From Defluviitaleaceae bacterium (GTDB taxonomy: Bacteria; Bacillota; Clostridia; Lachnospirales; WQUN01), in NCBI GenBank assembly GCA_009784025.1, contig WQVK01000028.1, positions 1 to 32,406 on the forward strand: DNA of 32,406 nt. The letters run 5' to 3'. Position numbers and translations under genes: made by a program. Every line of letters starts with the position of its first letter. The first letter of the stretch is position 1. Below the pieces are notes generated by a model that did not search any database, had not been told where the DNA came from, and saw only the letters and a list, made by a program, of their open reading frames with translations. This document shows positions 14,241-22,591 of the stretch, one piece after another.

Positions 14241-16340
14241 GTGGACAGATTTGTGAAATTTGTCAAAAGTCAGAAGATTTTATGTGTTGCGGTGGCGATG
14301 ATTGTGCTTGGCAGTTTTTTGGCTGGGCTGTTTAATTCGTCGTTTTTTGGTGTAAGGGTTTCGCAAGTTTCATTTGAAACAGAGCATGGCACGCTTACGG
14401 GGCTGCTGTACATGCCGCGTGGGGCTGGGGCAGATGACCCCAGGCCAGTTATTGTAACCACACATGGGTACTTAAACAGTAAGGAAATGCAGGATTTAAC
14501 AGCCATAGAAATGTCCAGGCGCGGTTATATCGTGCTGGCCATTAGCATGTACGACCACGGGGCATCCCGCTGGGATGCAGATATCCCGGTGGGCACACAG
14601 TTTGCCACGTTTTGGATACAAGCTCAAATAAATGCGGTGCGTTATATGTTTGCGCAGCCGTTTACGGCCAAGGATGCAAATGGCAATGGGCTTATCGCGG
14701 TTACCGGCCATTCTATGGGCGGTTTCTCTAGCATAGTAGCAATGTATTTTGATGAACTGCAATACCTAGAAACCGGCGTGCGCATGATAGCTGCCGGGCT
14801 GCCTGTGGGCTCTGACATGTCACATGCGGCATTTTTTGTGGCACCAATGGACCAGCTGCGTGCTGGTTTCGGCAGCCGTCCAGTTGGCTTTATTGCCGGG
14901 CTTTATGATGAATTTTTCTTCAACAACCCTGCGGCCGTAGCCGAGGCCGGAGGCTCTGCACAAAGGTCTTACTGGCCAGAAGTGCCAGCAGGCATGCTGT
15001 TCCTTGGGTTAGACCCTGAAGGCCCAGCCGGCGAAAGCAACCGCCAGTACCTGGCAGAATCTGGCGAGCTAATTTTAAATGAAGTAGCTGTGCGTGCCTC
15101 CCAGCCTGGCCGCCGCATAATCTACGTGCCGGAAGAAATCCACCCATGGAACCATTTCTCCGCCACATCTGTGGCCTATATGGTAGATTTCTTCGAATGG
15201 GCGCTACCAAACTCACATAACAATGTGGCTGCTGGCAGCCAAATTTGGCAATGGAAAGTTTTCTTTAATCTTGTTACCCTCGCGGGCTTCTTCTTGCTAG
15301 TAGTGCCTGTTATGGCGCTGCTGCTAAAGCTGCCCGGCCTAAAACTGGCCGTAACAGAAGAAAGCGCCCCCGTGCCAATGGGTGACGCTATTTACCAGAA
15401 AGTTATATTCTGGGCGTTTATAGTAATTTCGGCGCTACTGCCCGCGTATCTAATCCCCACCGCCATGGAGCGGCGTGAAAGCAACCTTAACGTACTTGGC
15501 TATATCTTCCTGGGGATGGGCATTGCGGCTGTTGTGGCCGGCATTGTATGCCTGGTTCTTGGCAGGAACAAAGAGCAATTTAGGCCAAAACGCTGGGGCG
15601 TTGGCGGTATCGTATTTGGCGTAACAAGCGGGCTTGCATGGCTGCTTGTGTTCCGGCACGAAACCTTCCTTACCCTAGGGCCAATCCTATCTGCACCCAC
15701 AGTTAATGTAATCGCCTACTGGGCGCTAATATCCGCAGCTATCGCGGCGCTTATTACCTTCGCATTCTACTATTTAAGCCGTAAGACCCTAGGCGCCACC
15801 CCAAAGAATTACGGTGTATGCGTCAACCCCGTGGCAGTGGTTGCAAGTTTGGCGGTAGCCATCGTTGGCCTAGCCATCTTGTACATTCTACTATTCATCA
15901 CCCACGCCATCTTCACAGTAGATGCCCGCATCTGGACATTCGCGGTGCGTGTGTTCACCTTCGAACATTTCCTGGCCACATTGCGCTACTTGCCATTCTT
16001 CTTCATCTTCTACCTCTTCAACACAATAGGCTTAAACGCCAACGCCCGCGGCCGCAAACTAAGCTACTTGATAGTAATCTGGATGAACATTGGCGGCCTA
16101 CTAATTTGGCTGGCCCTCCAATACGGCACATTGCTATCAACCGGCGTAGCCCGCTACCCAACCATGGCTCTAAACGCAGTCCTAATAATAGGCCTGTTGC
16201 CAGTCCTTGCCATAGCCGCAGTGTTCGCCCGCAAACTATACGACAAAACCAACAATGTATACCTCGCTGCATTCACCAATACGATACTGTTCACGCTTAT
16301 TAGCATAGCTAACACGGCAGTATTTTGGAATATGGTTTAA
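14241..16340 (+). CDS. Membrane-anchored alpha/beta hydrolase with multi-span C-terminal half
   Basis: A 699-residue protein with an N-terminal membrane helix (about 12-32), an extracytoplasmic alpha/beta hydrolase domain (about 40-325), and a C-terminal half with roughly nine membrane helices (about 335-699). The hydrolase part shows VIVTTHGYLNSKE (oxyanion region), the nucleophile elbow TGHSMGG with S158, a likely acid D223 in AGLYDEFF, and a late His in EEIHPWNHFS (H301 or H305). The substrate is unknown; an ester or peptide outside the membrane is plausible. The start is GTG 14241 with AGAGGAAG upstream. It has no operon partner. Proteins with this hydrolase plus multi-span layout occur in Clostridia without assigned roles. 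Confidence 0.8.
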   Translation: MDRFVKFVKSQKILCVAVAMIVLGSFLAGLFNSSFFGVRVSQVSFETEHGTLTGLLYMPRGAGADDPRPVIVTTHGYLNSKEMQDLTAIEMSRRGYIVLAISMYDHGASRWDADIPVGTQFATFWIQAQINAVRYMFAQPFTAKDANGNGLIAVTGHSMGGFSSIVAMYFDELQYLETGVRMIAAGLPVGSDMSHAAFFVAPMDQLRAGFGSRPVGFIAGLYDEFFFNNPAAVAEAGGSAQRSYWPEVPAGMLFLGLDPEGPAGESNRQYLAESGELILNEVAVRASQPGRRIIYVPEEIHPWNHFSATSVAYMVDFFEWALPNSHNNVAAGSQIWQWKVFFNLVTLAGFFLLVVPVMALLLKLPGLKLAVTEESAPVPMGDAIYQKVIFWAFIVISALLPAYLIPTAMERRESNLNVLGYIFLGMGIAAVVAGIVCLVLGRNKEQFRPKRWGVGGIVFGVTSGLAWLLVFRHETFLTLGPILSAPTVNVIAYWALISAAIAALITFAFYYLSRKTLGATPKNYGVCVNPVAVVASLAVAIVGLAILYILLFITHAIFTVDARIWTFAVRVFTFEHFLATLRYLPFFFIFYLFNTIGLNANARGRKLSYLIVIWMNIGGLLIWLALQYGTLLSTGVARYPTMALNAVLIIGLLPVLAIAAVFARKLYDKTNNVYLAAFTNTILFTLISIANTAVFWNMV

Positions 16341-16404
16341 GCTTAAGGCCTTGGGCCTCGCCTAAACCCGCCTGCCTTTTGAAAAAGCGGAGCAAAAACT
16401 TTAA
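16341..16404 (-). repeat. Two-hairpin intergenic module (copy 6)
   Basis: AAGGCCTTGGGCCTCGCC, then CGCCTGCCTTTTGAAAAAGC and GAGCAAAAACTTTAAAA, i.e. the module in inverted orientation directly after the hydrolase stop. Confidence 0.55.
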
Positions 16405-16430
16405 AATTATTTGCATGATTAGTGAGCCAT

Positions 16431-16483
16431 AAGGCAAAAGCGAAGGAGGGTCGAAAAACACGACTCTCCCTCGCTTTTGCCTT
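16431..16483. terminator. Long hairpin before pfkA
   Basis: 23-base arms, AAGGCAAAAGCGAAGGAGG + GTCG against CGACTCTCCC + TCGCTTTTGCCTT, loop AAAAACA; 21 Watson-Crick pairs, one G-T and one A-C. It shares the CAAAAGC/GCTTTTG shoulder with the hairpin at 23915-23977. Confidence 0.7.
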
Positions 16484-16631
16484 CACTTTTTTCAAAAAAA
16501 CCAAATTGTACGGACAGCGCCCATAGCCTTGAAAAAGTTTTTTAACAAATTCGTAATATTTTTTACATAATACATGCCAAAAAGCCAAAAATATGATATA
16601 GTGCTATGGAAATGTCGTAGAGGAGGTATAA

Positions 16632-17609
16632 ATGGCTGTTAAGCAGAAGGATTTACGTATTGGAATATTAACGAGTGGTGGCGACGCACCCGGCATGAAT
16701 GCGGTTATTCGTGCGGTGGTGCGGGCAGCTACGCATTTTGGCATAAGAGTTTACGGCATCAAAACGGGTTATGACGGGCTTTTTAAGGGCGATATAGAAG
16801 AAATGACCCCGGCAGATGTATCAGATATTATTTATAGGGGCGGCACTATTTTAAAGACAGCCCGCTGCCCAGAGATGGTAACCGAAGAAGGCCAGGCCAG
16901 GGCAGCCGAGGTTGCCAAAGTGCTAAGGCTAGATGGGCTTATTGTGGCAGGTGGCGACGGCTCGTTTAAAGGGGCCCAGGCGCTGTCTAAGCATGGGGTG
17001 AATGTAATGTGCATCCCCGCCACCATAGATTTAGATATGGACTGCACAGAATACACCATAGGCTTCGACTCTGCGGTAAACACTGCGGCAGACGCAATCA
17101 CATGCATAAGAGATACCTCCAGCAGCCACGAAAGATGCAGCGTGGTGGAAGTTATGGGGCGCAACGCAGGCTATCTAGCTCTATGGTGTGGCATCACCGG
17201 CGGCGCAGAAGAAGTGCTAACCCCAGAGCACCCCCTAGATACAAAATCTGTAATAGCACAAATACTAAAAAACCGCGCACGAGGCAAGCGCCACAACTTG
17301 ATAGTAGTAGCCGAAGGTGTAGGCGGTTCAGACGCCCTGGCCAAAGAAATAGAACGTGTACTGGGCATAGAAACCCGTAGCACCATACTGGGCCATATGC
17401 AGCGCGGCGGCATGCCCACCGCAACAGACCGCATGCATGCCTCTGTAATGGGCTACATGGCAGTAAAAGCCATCCACGAAGGCGAAACCAACAAAGTAAT
17501 AGCCTACAAAAACGGCCGCCATACCCTACTAAGCCTAAAAGAAGCCCTAAGCGCCAAAACAACCTACACCCCAGAAATGTACGAAATCACAAAAATACTA
17601 GCGATATAA
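16632..17609 (+). CDS. pfkA: 6-phosphofructokinase, ATP-type
   Basis: A key glycolytic enzyme that phosphorylates fructose 6-phosphate to fructose 1,6-bisphosphate. The 325 residues include the nucleotide site GILTSGGDAPGMN (11-23), GGDGS (107-111), whose Gly after Asp is typical of ATP- rather than PPi-users, the catalytic loop PATIDLDM with D133 and D135, YTIGFDSAVNTAADAI, EVMGRNAGYLAL and GHMQRGGMP. The residue between the two Asp of the loop is Leu rather than the usual Asn, and CTEYTIGF replaces GTDYTIGF; I recall the same variant in other Clostridial enzymes. GAGGAGG precedes the ATG. It probably forms an operon with pyk, 87 bases downstream. Confidence 0.95.
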   Translation: MAVKQKDLRIGILTSGGDAPGMNAVIRAVVRAATHFGIRVYGIKTGYDGLFKGDIEEMTPADVSDIIYRGGTILKTARCPEMVTEEGQARAAEVAKVLRLDGLIVAGGDGSFKGAQALSKHGVNVMCIPATIDLDMDCTEYTIGFDSAVNTAADAITCIRDTSSSHERCSVVEVMGRNAGYLALWCGITGGAEEVLTPEHPLDTKSVIAQILKNRARGKRHNLIVVAEGVGGSDALAKEIERVLGIETRSTILGHMQRGGMPTATDRMHASVMGYMAVKAIHEGETNKVIAYKNGRHTLLSLKEALSAKTTYTPEMYEITKILAI

Positions 17610-17612
17610 ACG

Positions 17613-17690
17613 TTATAGTTTGTCAAACTTTTTTCAAAAAGTTTGTGGGGTGTGGGGGTAAAGCCCCATGGCCTTGAAACCATAAGGAGA
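17613..17690 (+). repeat. Two-hairpin intergenic module (copy 7) between pfkA and pyk
   Basis: Hairpin CAAACTTTTT/AAAAAGTTTG (17624-17645), then GTGGGGTGTGGGGGTAAAGC and CCCATGGCCTTGAAACC. The second part forms a GGGG...CCCC mini-hairpin with TAAAG in the loop. It could tune the pfkA to pyk transcript ratio. Confidence 0.6.
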
Positions 17691-17696
17691 TGACAT

Positions 17697-19457
17697 ATGC
17701 GTAAAACGAAAATTCTAGCAACAATTGGCCCTGCTTGCAATAATGTAGAAACGCTGATACAGATGATAGAGGCCGGGATAGACGGCGCCAGGTTCAATTT
17801 TTCTCACGAAACCCACGAGTACCACGCGGGTATGATGAACCAGCTGAAGGAAGCCAGGGCAGCCACAGGCAAGCATATCCCAATAATATTGGACACCCAA
17901 GGCCCAGAAATCCGCACAAAAACCCTTAAAGCTGGCAAAGTGTACCTAGAGCAAGGCCAGGAATTTGTGCTAACCACAGAAGATGTAGAGGGCGATAACA
18001 GCAAAGTTTCTGTAACATATGAGAACCTGCCAAGGGATTTAAAAATTGGCAGCCGCGTGCTGATAGACGACGGCCTGATAGAAATGACCGTAACCTCCAA
18101 AACAGATACAGAAGTCAATTGTACGCTGGTGAACTCAGGCTTTTTGGGCAACCGCAAGGGCATTAACGTGCCGGATGTTTTTGTAGAGCTACCATCTCTT
18201 ACAAACAAGGATATAGACGATATCGTGTTCGGGATAAGCCAGGGGATAGACTATGTTGCGGCGTCGTTTGTACGTGCCGCCACTGATATATTGAACATTC
18301 GCAAAGTGCTGGAGAAAAACGGCGGCGCCCATGTAAAGCTGATAGCAAAAATAGAAAACCGCGATGGCGTAAACAATCTTGACAGCATACTGGAAGTGGC
18401 AGACGGCATAATGGTAGCCCGCGGCGACCTAGGTGTAGAAATCCCGCCAGAGGAAGTGCCAATTGTACAAAAGGATATGATTCGCCGCTGCAACCAGGCC
18501 GGTAAAATAGTAGCCACCGCCACCCATATGCTAGAATCCATGGTTAACAACCCGCGCCCAACCCGCGCAGAAGCAAACGACGTAGCCAATGCAATCTTCG
18601 ATGGCTCCGATGTGGTGATGCTGTCTGGCGAAACCGCAGGTGGCAAATGGCCGGTGGATGCCGTAAAAATGATGGCCAGGATAGCCAGCATGGCCGAAGC
18701 CAGCATAGATTACGCAGAAAAATACGAGCATTTGCGCAAGGCCAGCAAGAACATAACAAACACAATAAGCTCTGCGGCAGTGGCAACAGCCGCCGCCCTA
18801 GAGGCTACATGCATAGTTACCATAACAGATTCAGGTTTTGCAGCAAAAATGGTGAGCCGCGCAAGGCCAAGCTGCCCAATACTGGCAGTAACGGCAGACC
18901 CATCTGTATGCCGCCAGCTAAACCTGGCCTGGGGCTGTACGCCCATGCTGGTAGAAACCCCATTTGAAGGCGACAGCGAAGTATTCGATATAGCAGAAGA
19001 AATGGCCCTAAAGTCTGGTATAACAAAAAGCGGCGACACAATAGTGGCTCTAGCGGGCGTGCCAGTGGGTTCTGTAGGGGCAACCAACACCCTGCGCATA
19101 CGCACCATAGGTGATGTTCTGGCCAAGGGCGAAGGCAGCCAAAACGGCATAGTAAAAGGCATAGCCCGTGTGCTAGACCCAAACAACGCAGACGAAAACG
19201 TATTCTTCGAGCAAGGCGATATTGCCGTATGCACCCACACCAGTGACAAAATAATGGAACAAATAAAAAAAGCAGGCGCATTGGTAATAGGCTCATGGGA
19301 GAAACAAATCAATTTCGACCACGCCAAAACAGTAGCCAAAGCTCTAGACATCCCAATGTTGCAGGTAGATGTGCGGGCAGTAGACTACGTAAAAACCGGC
19401 ACAGAAATAACAGTAGACACCAACGAAGGCCTACTATTCATAGGCTATAAGGATTAA
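17697..19457 (+). CDS. pyk: Pyruvate kinase with C-terminal PEP-utiliser-like domain
   Basis: Makes pyruvate and ATP from phosphoenolpyruvate and ADP. It has 586 residues, longer than the ~470 of the basic form because of an extra C-terminal domain (about 490-586, with GIARVLDP, TSDKIMEQIKKAGALVIG and NEGLLFIGYKD), as in Geobacillus stearothermophilus pyruvate kinase. Catalytic landmarks are KTKILATIGPA (3-13), ARFNFSHE, LDTQGPEIRT, the metal site LIAKIENRDG and MVARGDLGVEIP, and ATHMLESM (usually TQMLESM). The allosteric C domain follows. AAGGAG stands before the ATG. The pairing with pfkA fits coordinated control of lower glycolysis. Confidence 0.96.
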   Translation: MRKTKILATIGPACNNVETLIQMIEAGIDGARFNFSHETHEYHAGMMNQLKEARAATGKHIPIILDTQGPEIRTKTLKAGKVYLEQGQEFVLTTEDVEGDNSKVSVTYENLPRDLKIGSRVLIDDGLIEMTVTSKTDTEVNCTLVNSGFLGNRKGINVPDVFVELPSLTNKDIDDIVFGISQGIDYVAASFVRAATDILNIRKVLEKNGGAHVKLIAKIENRDGVNNLDSILEVADGIMVARGDLGVEIPPEEVPIVQKDMIRRCNQAGKIVATATHMLESMVNNPRPTRAEANDVANAIFDGSDVVMLSGETAGGKWPVDAVKMMARIASMAEASIDYAEKYEHLRKASKNITNTISSAAVATAAALEATCIVTITDSGFAAKMVSRARPSCPILAVTADPSVCRQLNLAWGCTPMLVETPFEGDSEVFDIAEEMALKSGITKSGDTIVALAGVPVGSVGATNTLRIRTIGDVLAKGEGSQNGIVKGIARVLDPNNADENVFFEQGDIAVCTHTSDKIMEQIKKAGALVIGSWEKQINFDHAKTVAKALDIPMLQVDVRAVDYVKTGTEITVDTNEGLLFIGYKD

Positions 19458-19489
19458 ATTTTCACCAAATTTGGACATCAAATCTCCAA

Positions 19490-19575
19490 TTAAAAAGTTA
19501 AAGTTTTGCCAGCTTTTTGAAAAGCTGGCGAGGGTGTGGGGCTTGCCGGGCGCTGTTCCGGGACAAAGTTACCAT
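19490..19575 (+). repeat. Two-hairpin intergenic module (copy 8) after pyk
   Basis: AAAAAGTTAAAGTTTT, hairpin GCCAGCTTTT/AAAAGCTGGC (19508-19529) with loop TG, then GAGGGTGTGGGGCTTGCCGG and CGCTGTTCCGGGAC. It probably terminates pyk transcription. Confidence 0.6.
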
Positions 19576-19602
19576 AGTCTTGTCTAAAAAAGGAGGCGCG
19601 GT

Positions 19603-20685
19603 ATGATTTCTAACCAGAATCTTCAGAATGCGATTGACGGCTTGAAGGGTCTGTTACGCAAGGATATTGTTGTTTTGGACAGGGAGGGTAAGCTGGCCGC
19701 CACTACAGATGTAGAGGGCGCGTTGCCGCCGGCCAATTTTGTGGCCAGTGTTATGCAGTCTCCAGCGGAGAATCAGCTGATTCAGGGGCATCAATATTTT
19801 AAAGTGACGGATAGTGGCATACCTGAGTATGTGTTGGTTGTGGCCGGGGATGATGAGGAATCTTTCCGCATGGGCAAGCTTGCGGCGTTCCATGTGCAAT
19901 CGCTGATGGCGGCGTACAAAGAGCGCTACGACAGGGATAATTTTATCAAGAATCTGTTGCTGGACAACCTTCTGCTGGTTGATATCCATAATAGGGCAAA
20001 GAAACTACGCATAGAAAACGACCTGCGCCGTGTGGTTTTTCTGGTAGAAACCCAGCTGGACGCAGATATGAACGCAATAGAAGTGCTGCGCGGCATCTTC
20101 CCAGACAGACAAAAGGATTTTGTAACAGCAGTGGACGAAAGCAGCATCATTTTGGTAAAAGAGCTGGACGAGCGCGAAGGCACAGAAGAAATAGAGCAAA
20201 TAGCCAATGTGATAGTAGACACCCTAACCACCGAAGCCATGAACCATGCCTACGTGGCCATTGGCACAGTAGTTAACGACCTGCAAAGCGTCTCGTCTTC
20301 CTACAAAGAGGCTCGCCTGGCACAGGAAGTTGGCAAAATTTTCGAGGAAGAAAAACATATAGTAAACTACGAACGCCTAGGCATAGGCCGCCTAATATAC
20401 CAGCTACCGCTGCCCCTATGCAGAATCTTTATAAACGAGATGCTGCAAGGCTTTAGCATAGATGACATAGATGAAGAACTTTTCGCCACAGTAACAAAAT
20501 TTTTCGAAAATGACCTAAATGTCTCTGAAGCCTCTAGGGAGCTATTTATCCACCGCAACACCCTAGTGTACAGGTTGGACAAGTTGCAAAAAATGACCCG
20601 CCTAGACCTACGTAAATTCACAGACGCCATCACCTTCAAAATCACATTGATGGTGAACCGATACATGCAATATAGAGAACGATAA
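19603..20685 (+). CDS. CdaR/PucR-family transcription regulator
   Basis: A 360-residue cytoplasmic regulator. The N-terminal part (about 1-130) resembles the sugar-diacid recognition module (DIVVLDREGKLAATTD, ADDEES-like VVAGDDEESFRMGKLAAF). The middle (about 140-290) fits the GGDEF-like domain of this family. The C-terminus holds the PucR-type helix-turn-helix (about 304-340: NVSEASRELFIHRNTLVYRL), then ITFKITLMVNRYM. Relatives sense small acids such as glycerate or glucarate and activate genes for their use. No such catabolic operon lies next to it; neighbours are pyk and ftsE. AAGGAGG precedes the ATG. The inducer cannot be told from the sequence. Confidence 0.85.
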   Translation: MISNQNLQNAIDGLKGLLRKDIVVLDREGKLAATTDVEGALPPANFVASVMQSPAENQLIQGHQYFKVTDSGIPEYVLVVAGDDEESFRMGKLAAFHVQSLMAAYKERYDRDNFIKNLLLDNLLLVDIHNRAKKLRIENDLRRVVFLVETQLDADMNAIEVLRGIFPDRQKDFVTAVDESSIILVKELDEREGTEEIEQIANVIVDTLTTEAMNHAYVAIGTVVNDLQSVSSSYKEARLAQEVGKIFEEEKHIVNYERLGIGRLIYQLPLPLCRIFINEMLQGFSIDDIDEELFATVTKFFENDLNVSEASRELFIHRNTLVYRLDKLQKMTRLDLRKFTDAITFKITLMVNRYMQYRER

Positions 20686-20689
20686 AATC

Positions 20690-20716
20690 CAGTTGGTCGC
20701 AATTTGCGACCAACTG
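20690..20716 (+). terminator. CAGTTGGTCG palindrome after the CdaR-like gene
   Basis: 13 bp arms CAGTTGGTCGCAA and TTGCGACCAACTG around a single T, followed by an A-rich stretch. It lies 5 bases after the stop. Compared with the copies at 7789 and 13869, GGA/TCC in the arms became GCAA/TTGC with pairing kept. Confidence 0.65.
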
Positions 20717-20731
20717 AAAAAATAAAAAACA

Positions 20732-20850
20732 AAGTTTTTTGCCCCGCTTTTTCAAACGCAACCCAAAAGAACTCGGGCGGCAGTTCGTGCCAGGTTCGCG
20801 AAGCGGATCTTATTAAAAGCGGGTGAAGATGCCAGAGGCAAAGCCCCTAG
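20732..20850 (+). repeat. Two-hairpin intergenic module (copy 9), interrupted by another repeat
   Basis: AAAGTTTTTTGCCCCGCTTT begins the first hairpin, but its right arm AAAAGCGGG comes only at 20815-20823. The 58 bases between (20757-20814) are a copy of the CGGGCGGCA element. The module resumes with GGGTGAAGATGCCAGAGGCA and AAGCCCC. Confidence 0.65.
20757..20814 (+). repeat. CGGGCGGCA element, copy 2, nested in a hairpin loop
   Basis: AACCCAAAAGAACTCGGGCG, then GCAGTTCGTGCCAGGTTCGC and GAAGCGGATCTTAT, matching 13655-13709. It sits exactly between the two arms of the A/T hairpin of copy 9. Confidence 0.65.
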
Positions 20851-20882
20851 CAGTCTTGTATCATACCCAAGCGAGGATAAAC

Positions 20883-21566
20883 ATGATTGAGCTTATAAAT
20901 GTTAATAAAACTTACGAAAACGGCGCCATTGGCGTTTCAGATTTAGATTTACTTATAGATAGTGGCGAGTTTGCTTTTATCGTTGGTTCTAGCGGTAGCG
21001 GCAAAACTAGCCTCATTCGTATGCTTATGAAGGAAACAGAGCCAGATAGCGGCCAGATTTTGGTGGACGGACAAGATATCACCAAGATAAAGCGCAAGGA
21101 TTTGCCGTATTATAGGCGCAAAATGGGCGTTGTTTTCCAAGATTTTAGGCTGCTTAAAAATAAGACCGTTTACGAAAATGTGGCCTATGCCATGCAAATA
21201 GTAGAGGCCACAAACCGCGAGATTAGAAGGGCAGTGCCACAGGTGCTGTCTTTGGTTGGGCTGGCAAAAAAGGCCAAGGCGTACCCAAACCAGCTTTCTG
21301 GCGGCGAGCAGCAGCGTACTGCCTTGGCGCGGGCTATTGTTAACCGCCCGCCGCTACTTATTGCAGACGAGCCTACAGGAAACCTAGACCCTGTAACCGC
21401 CTGGGAGATTATGACCCTCCTGGAAGATATCAACGACAGAGGCACAACCGTAGTGGTGGCAACCCACGCCCACGATATAGTTGACGATATGCGCAAGCGT
21501 GTAATCGCTCTCAAAAACGGTGAGCTTATGCGCGATATAGGAAGGAGCGGATACGATGAAGCCTAG
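20883..21566 (+). CDS. ftsE: Cell-division ATP-binding protein FtsE
   Basis: The ATPase of the FtsEX complex, which controls cell-wall hydrolases from inside the cell. It has 227 residues: Walker A GSSGSGKTS (35-43), Q-loop VVFQDFRLLKNKTVYENV (a hallmark of FtsE), signature LSGGEQQR (138-145) and Walker B LLIADEPTGNLD. I chose ATG 20883, which gives the family start MIELINVNKTY, over an upstream ATG at 20823 that lies inside a repeat module. The gene overlaps ftsX by 11 bases, so the two are translationally coupled. Confidence 0.95.
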   Translation: MIELINVNKTYENGAIGVSDLDLLIDSGEFAFIVGSSGSGKTSLIRMLMKETEPDSGQILVDGQDITKIKRKDLPYYRRKMGVVFQDFRLLKNKTVYENVAYAMQIVEATNREIRRAVPQVLSLVGLAKKAKAYPNQLSGGEQQRTALARAIVNRPPLLIADEPTGNLDPVTAWEIMTLLEDINDRGTTVVVATHAHDIVDDMRKRVIALKNGELMRDIGRSGYDEA

Positions 21567-22455
21567 GACAATTCGCTACTATTTCCGCGAGGCTTTCCGC
21601 AGCGTGATACGTAACAGGCTTATGTCTGTTGCTTCTATTTTTACCGTGGCCTCCTGTATTATGATTGTGTCCGTGTTTTATATACTGGCTGTACATTTCG
21701 AATTCTTTGTGCGCCAGATGGAAGAGACCGTTGGCATGGTGGTTTTTGTAGACGAAGAGCTTACCATGAGCGATATAGTAGAGCTGCAGGGTATGATTCA
21801 AAACATCCCACAAGTGGCCAACTTAGAATTTATCCACCGGGACGACGCCCTTGCAGATTTCAGGGAGCTAATTGGCGAAGATTCTCGGATACTAATGGGG
21901 CTTGAGGATTACAGCCCTTTCCGCCATTCCTTTGCTGTGGAACTTACAAGCCTGGCTTTTGAAGAAGATGTATACATCGCCCTACAAAACCTTGAACATG
22001 CAGGGGTGGCCTTCGTGCGTAGGCCATCAGACCTTGGGCCGATACTACTCATGATGTCTAGCATGGTACAAATAATATCAATTTCCCTAATTGTGGTGCT
22101 AGGTTTTATATCCGTAATAATAATAACTAACACGATACGAATAACTGTTAATGCCCGCCAGACAGAAATAAACATCATGAAATACGTGGGCGCAACAGAC
22201 TGGTTTATCCGCTGGCCATTTGTAATAGAAGGTGCGCTAGTAGGCATGATAGGCGGCTTTGTGCCCAGTGTGGTAATATGGCTAACCTACGGCCGTACCG
22301 CGGCTGCAGTGGGCGGCATCCCAGAACTGCAGTTTATCGAGCTTATTCCCTCCGACGAAATTTTTACAACCCTCTTGCCCTTCGCCGTACTCTTAGGTAC
22401 AATCATAGGCCTGGCAGGGTCGATTACTGCCGTACGCCGTCATTTGAAGGTGTAA
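21556..22455 (+). CDS. ftsX: Cell-division permease-like protein FtsX
   Basis: The membrane partner of FtsE; it passes the ATPase signal to an outside peptidoglycan hydrolase. It has 299 residues with the family layout: a cytoplasmic start (TIRYYFREAFRSVIRNRLMS), a first helix (about 25-47), a long external domain (about 48-168, where partners bind), then three helices at about 173-196, 220-245 and 270-290. The conserved NTIRITVNARQTEINIMKYV and GATDWFIRWPF segments are clear. It starts within the end of ftsE. The next gene encodes a PcsB-like hydrolase, the expected partner. Confidence 0.95.
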   Translation: MKPRTIRYYFREAFRSVIRNRLMSVASIFTVASCIMIVSVFYILAVHFEFFVRQMEETVGMVVFVDEELTMSDIVELQGMIQNIPQVANLEFIHRDDALADFRELIGEDSRILMGLEDYSPFRHSFAVELTSLAFEEDVYIALQNLEHAGVAFVRRPSDLGPILLMMSSMVQIISISLIVVLGFISVIIITNTIRITVNARQTEINIMKYVGATDWFIRWPFVIEGALVGMIGGFVPSVVIWLTYGRTAAAVGGIPELQFIELIPSDEIFTTLLPFAVLLGTIIGLAGSITAVRRHLKV

Positions 22456-22463
22456 TTTGTATA

Positions 22464-22538
22464 AAAACCGCTAAAGGCTCCGCCATCCATACATCCAAAA
22501 ACGTTTCATAAGATTCACGTCTCCCGATTTCTTTCGGG
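22464..22538. repeat. Partial repeat module end and small hairpin after ftsX
   Basis: AAAACCGCTAAAGGCTCCGC (22464 onward) matches the terminal motif of the two-hairpin module in inverted orientation. Further on, CCCGA/TCGGG (22523-22538) followed by T-rich sequence may be a weak terminator between ftsX and the hydrolase gene. Confidence 0.45.
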
Positions 22539-22591
22539 TTTATATTTGGAAAAGTTCTACAAAAACTCAAAATTGGAAGGAGATTTTTTCT

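Noticed and set aside
18710..19351. Long minus-strand open frame opposite pyk
   Set aside because: pyk is complete and conserved over this stretch; the opposite frame has no ribosome site or known motif.
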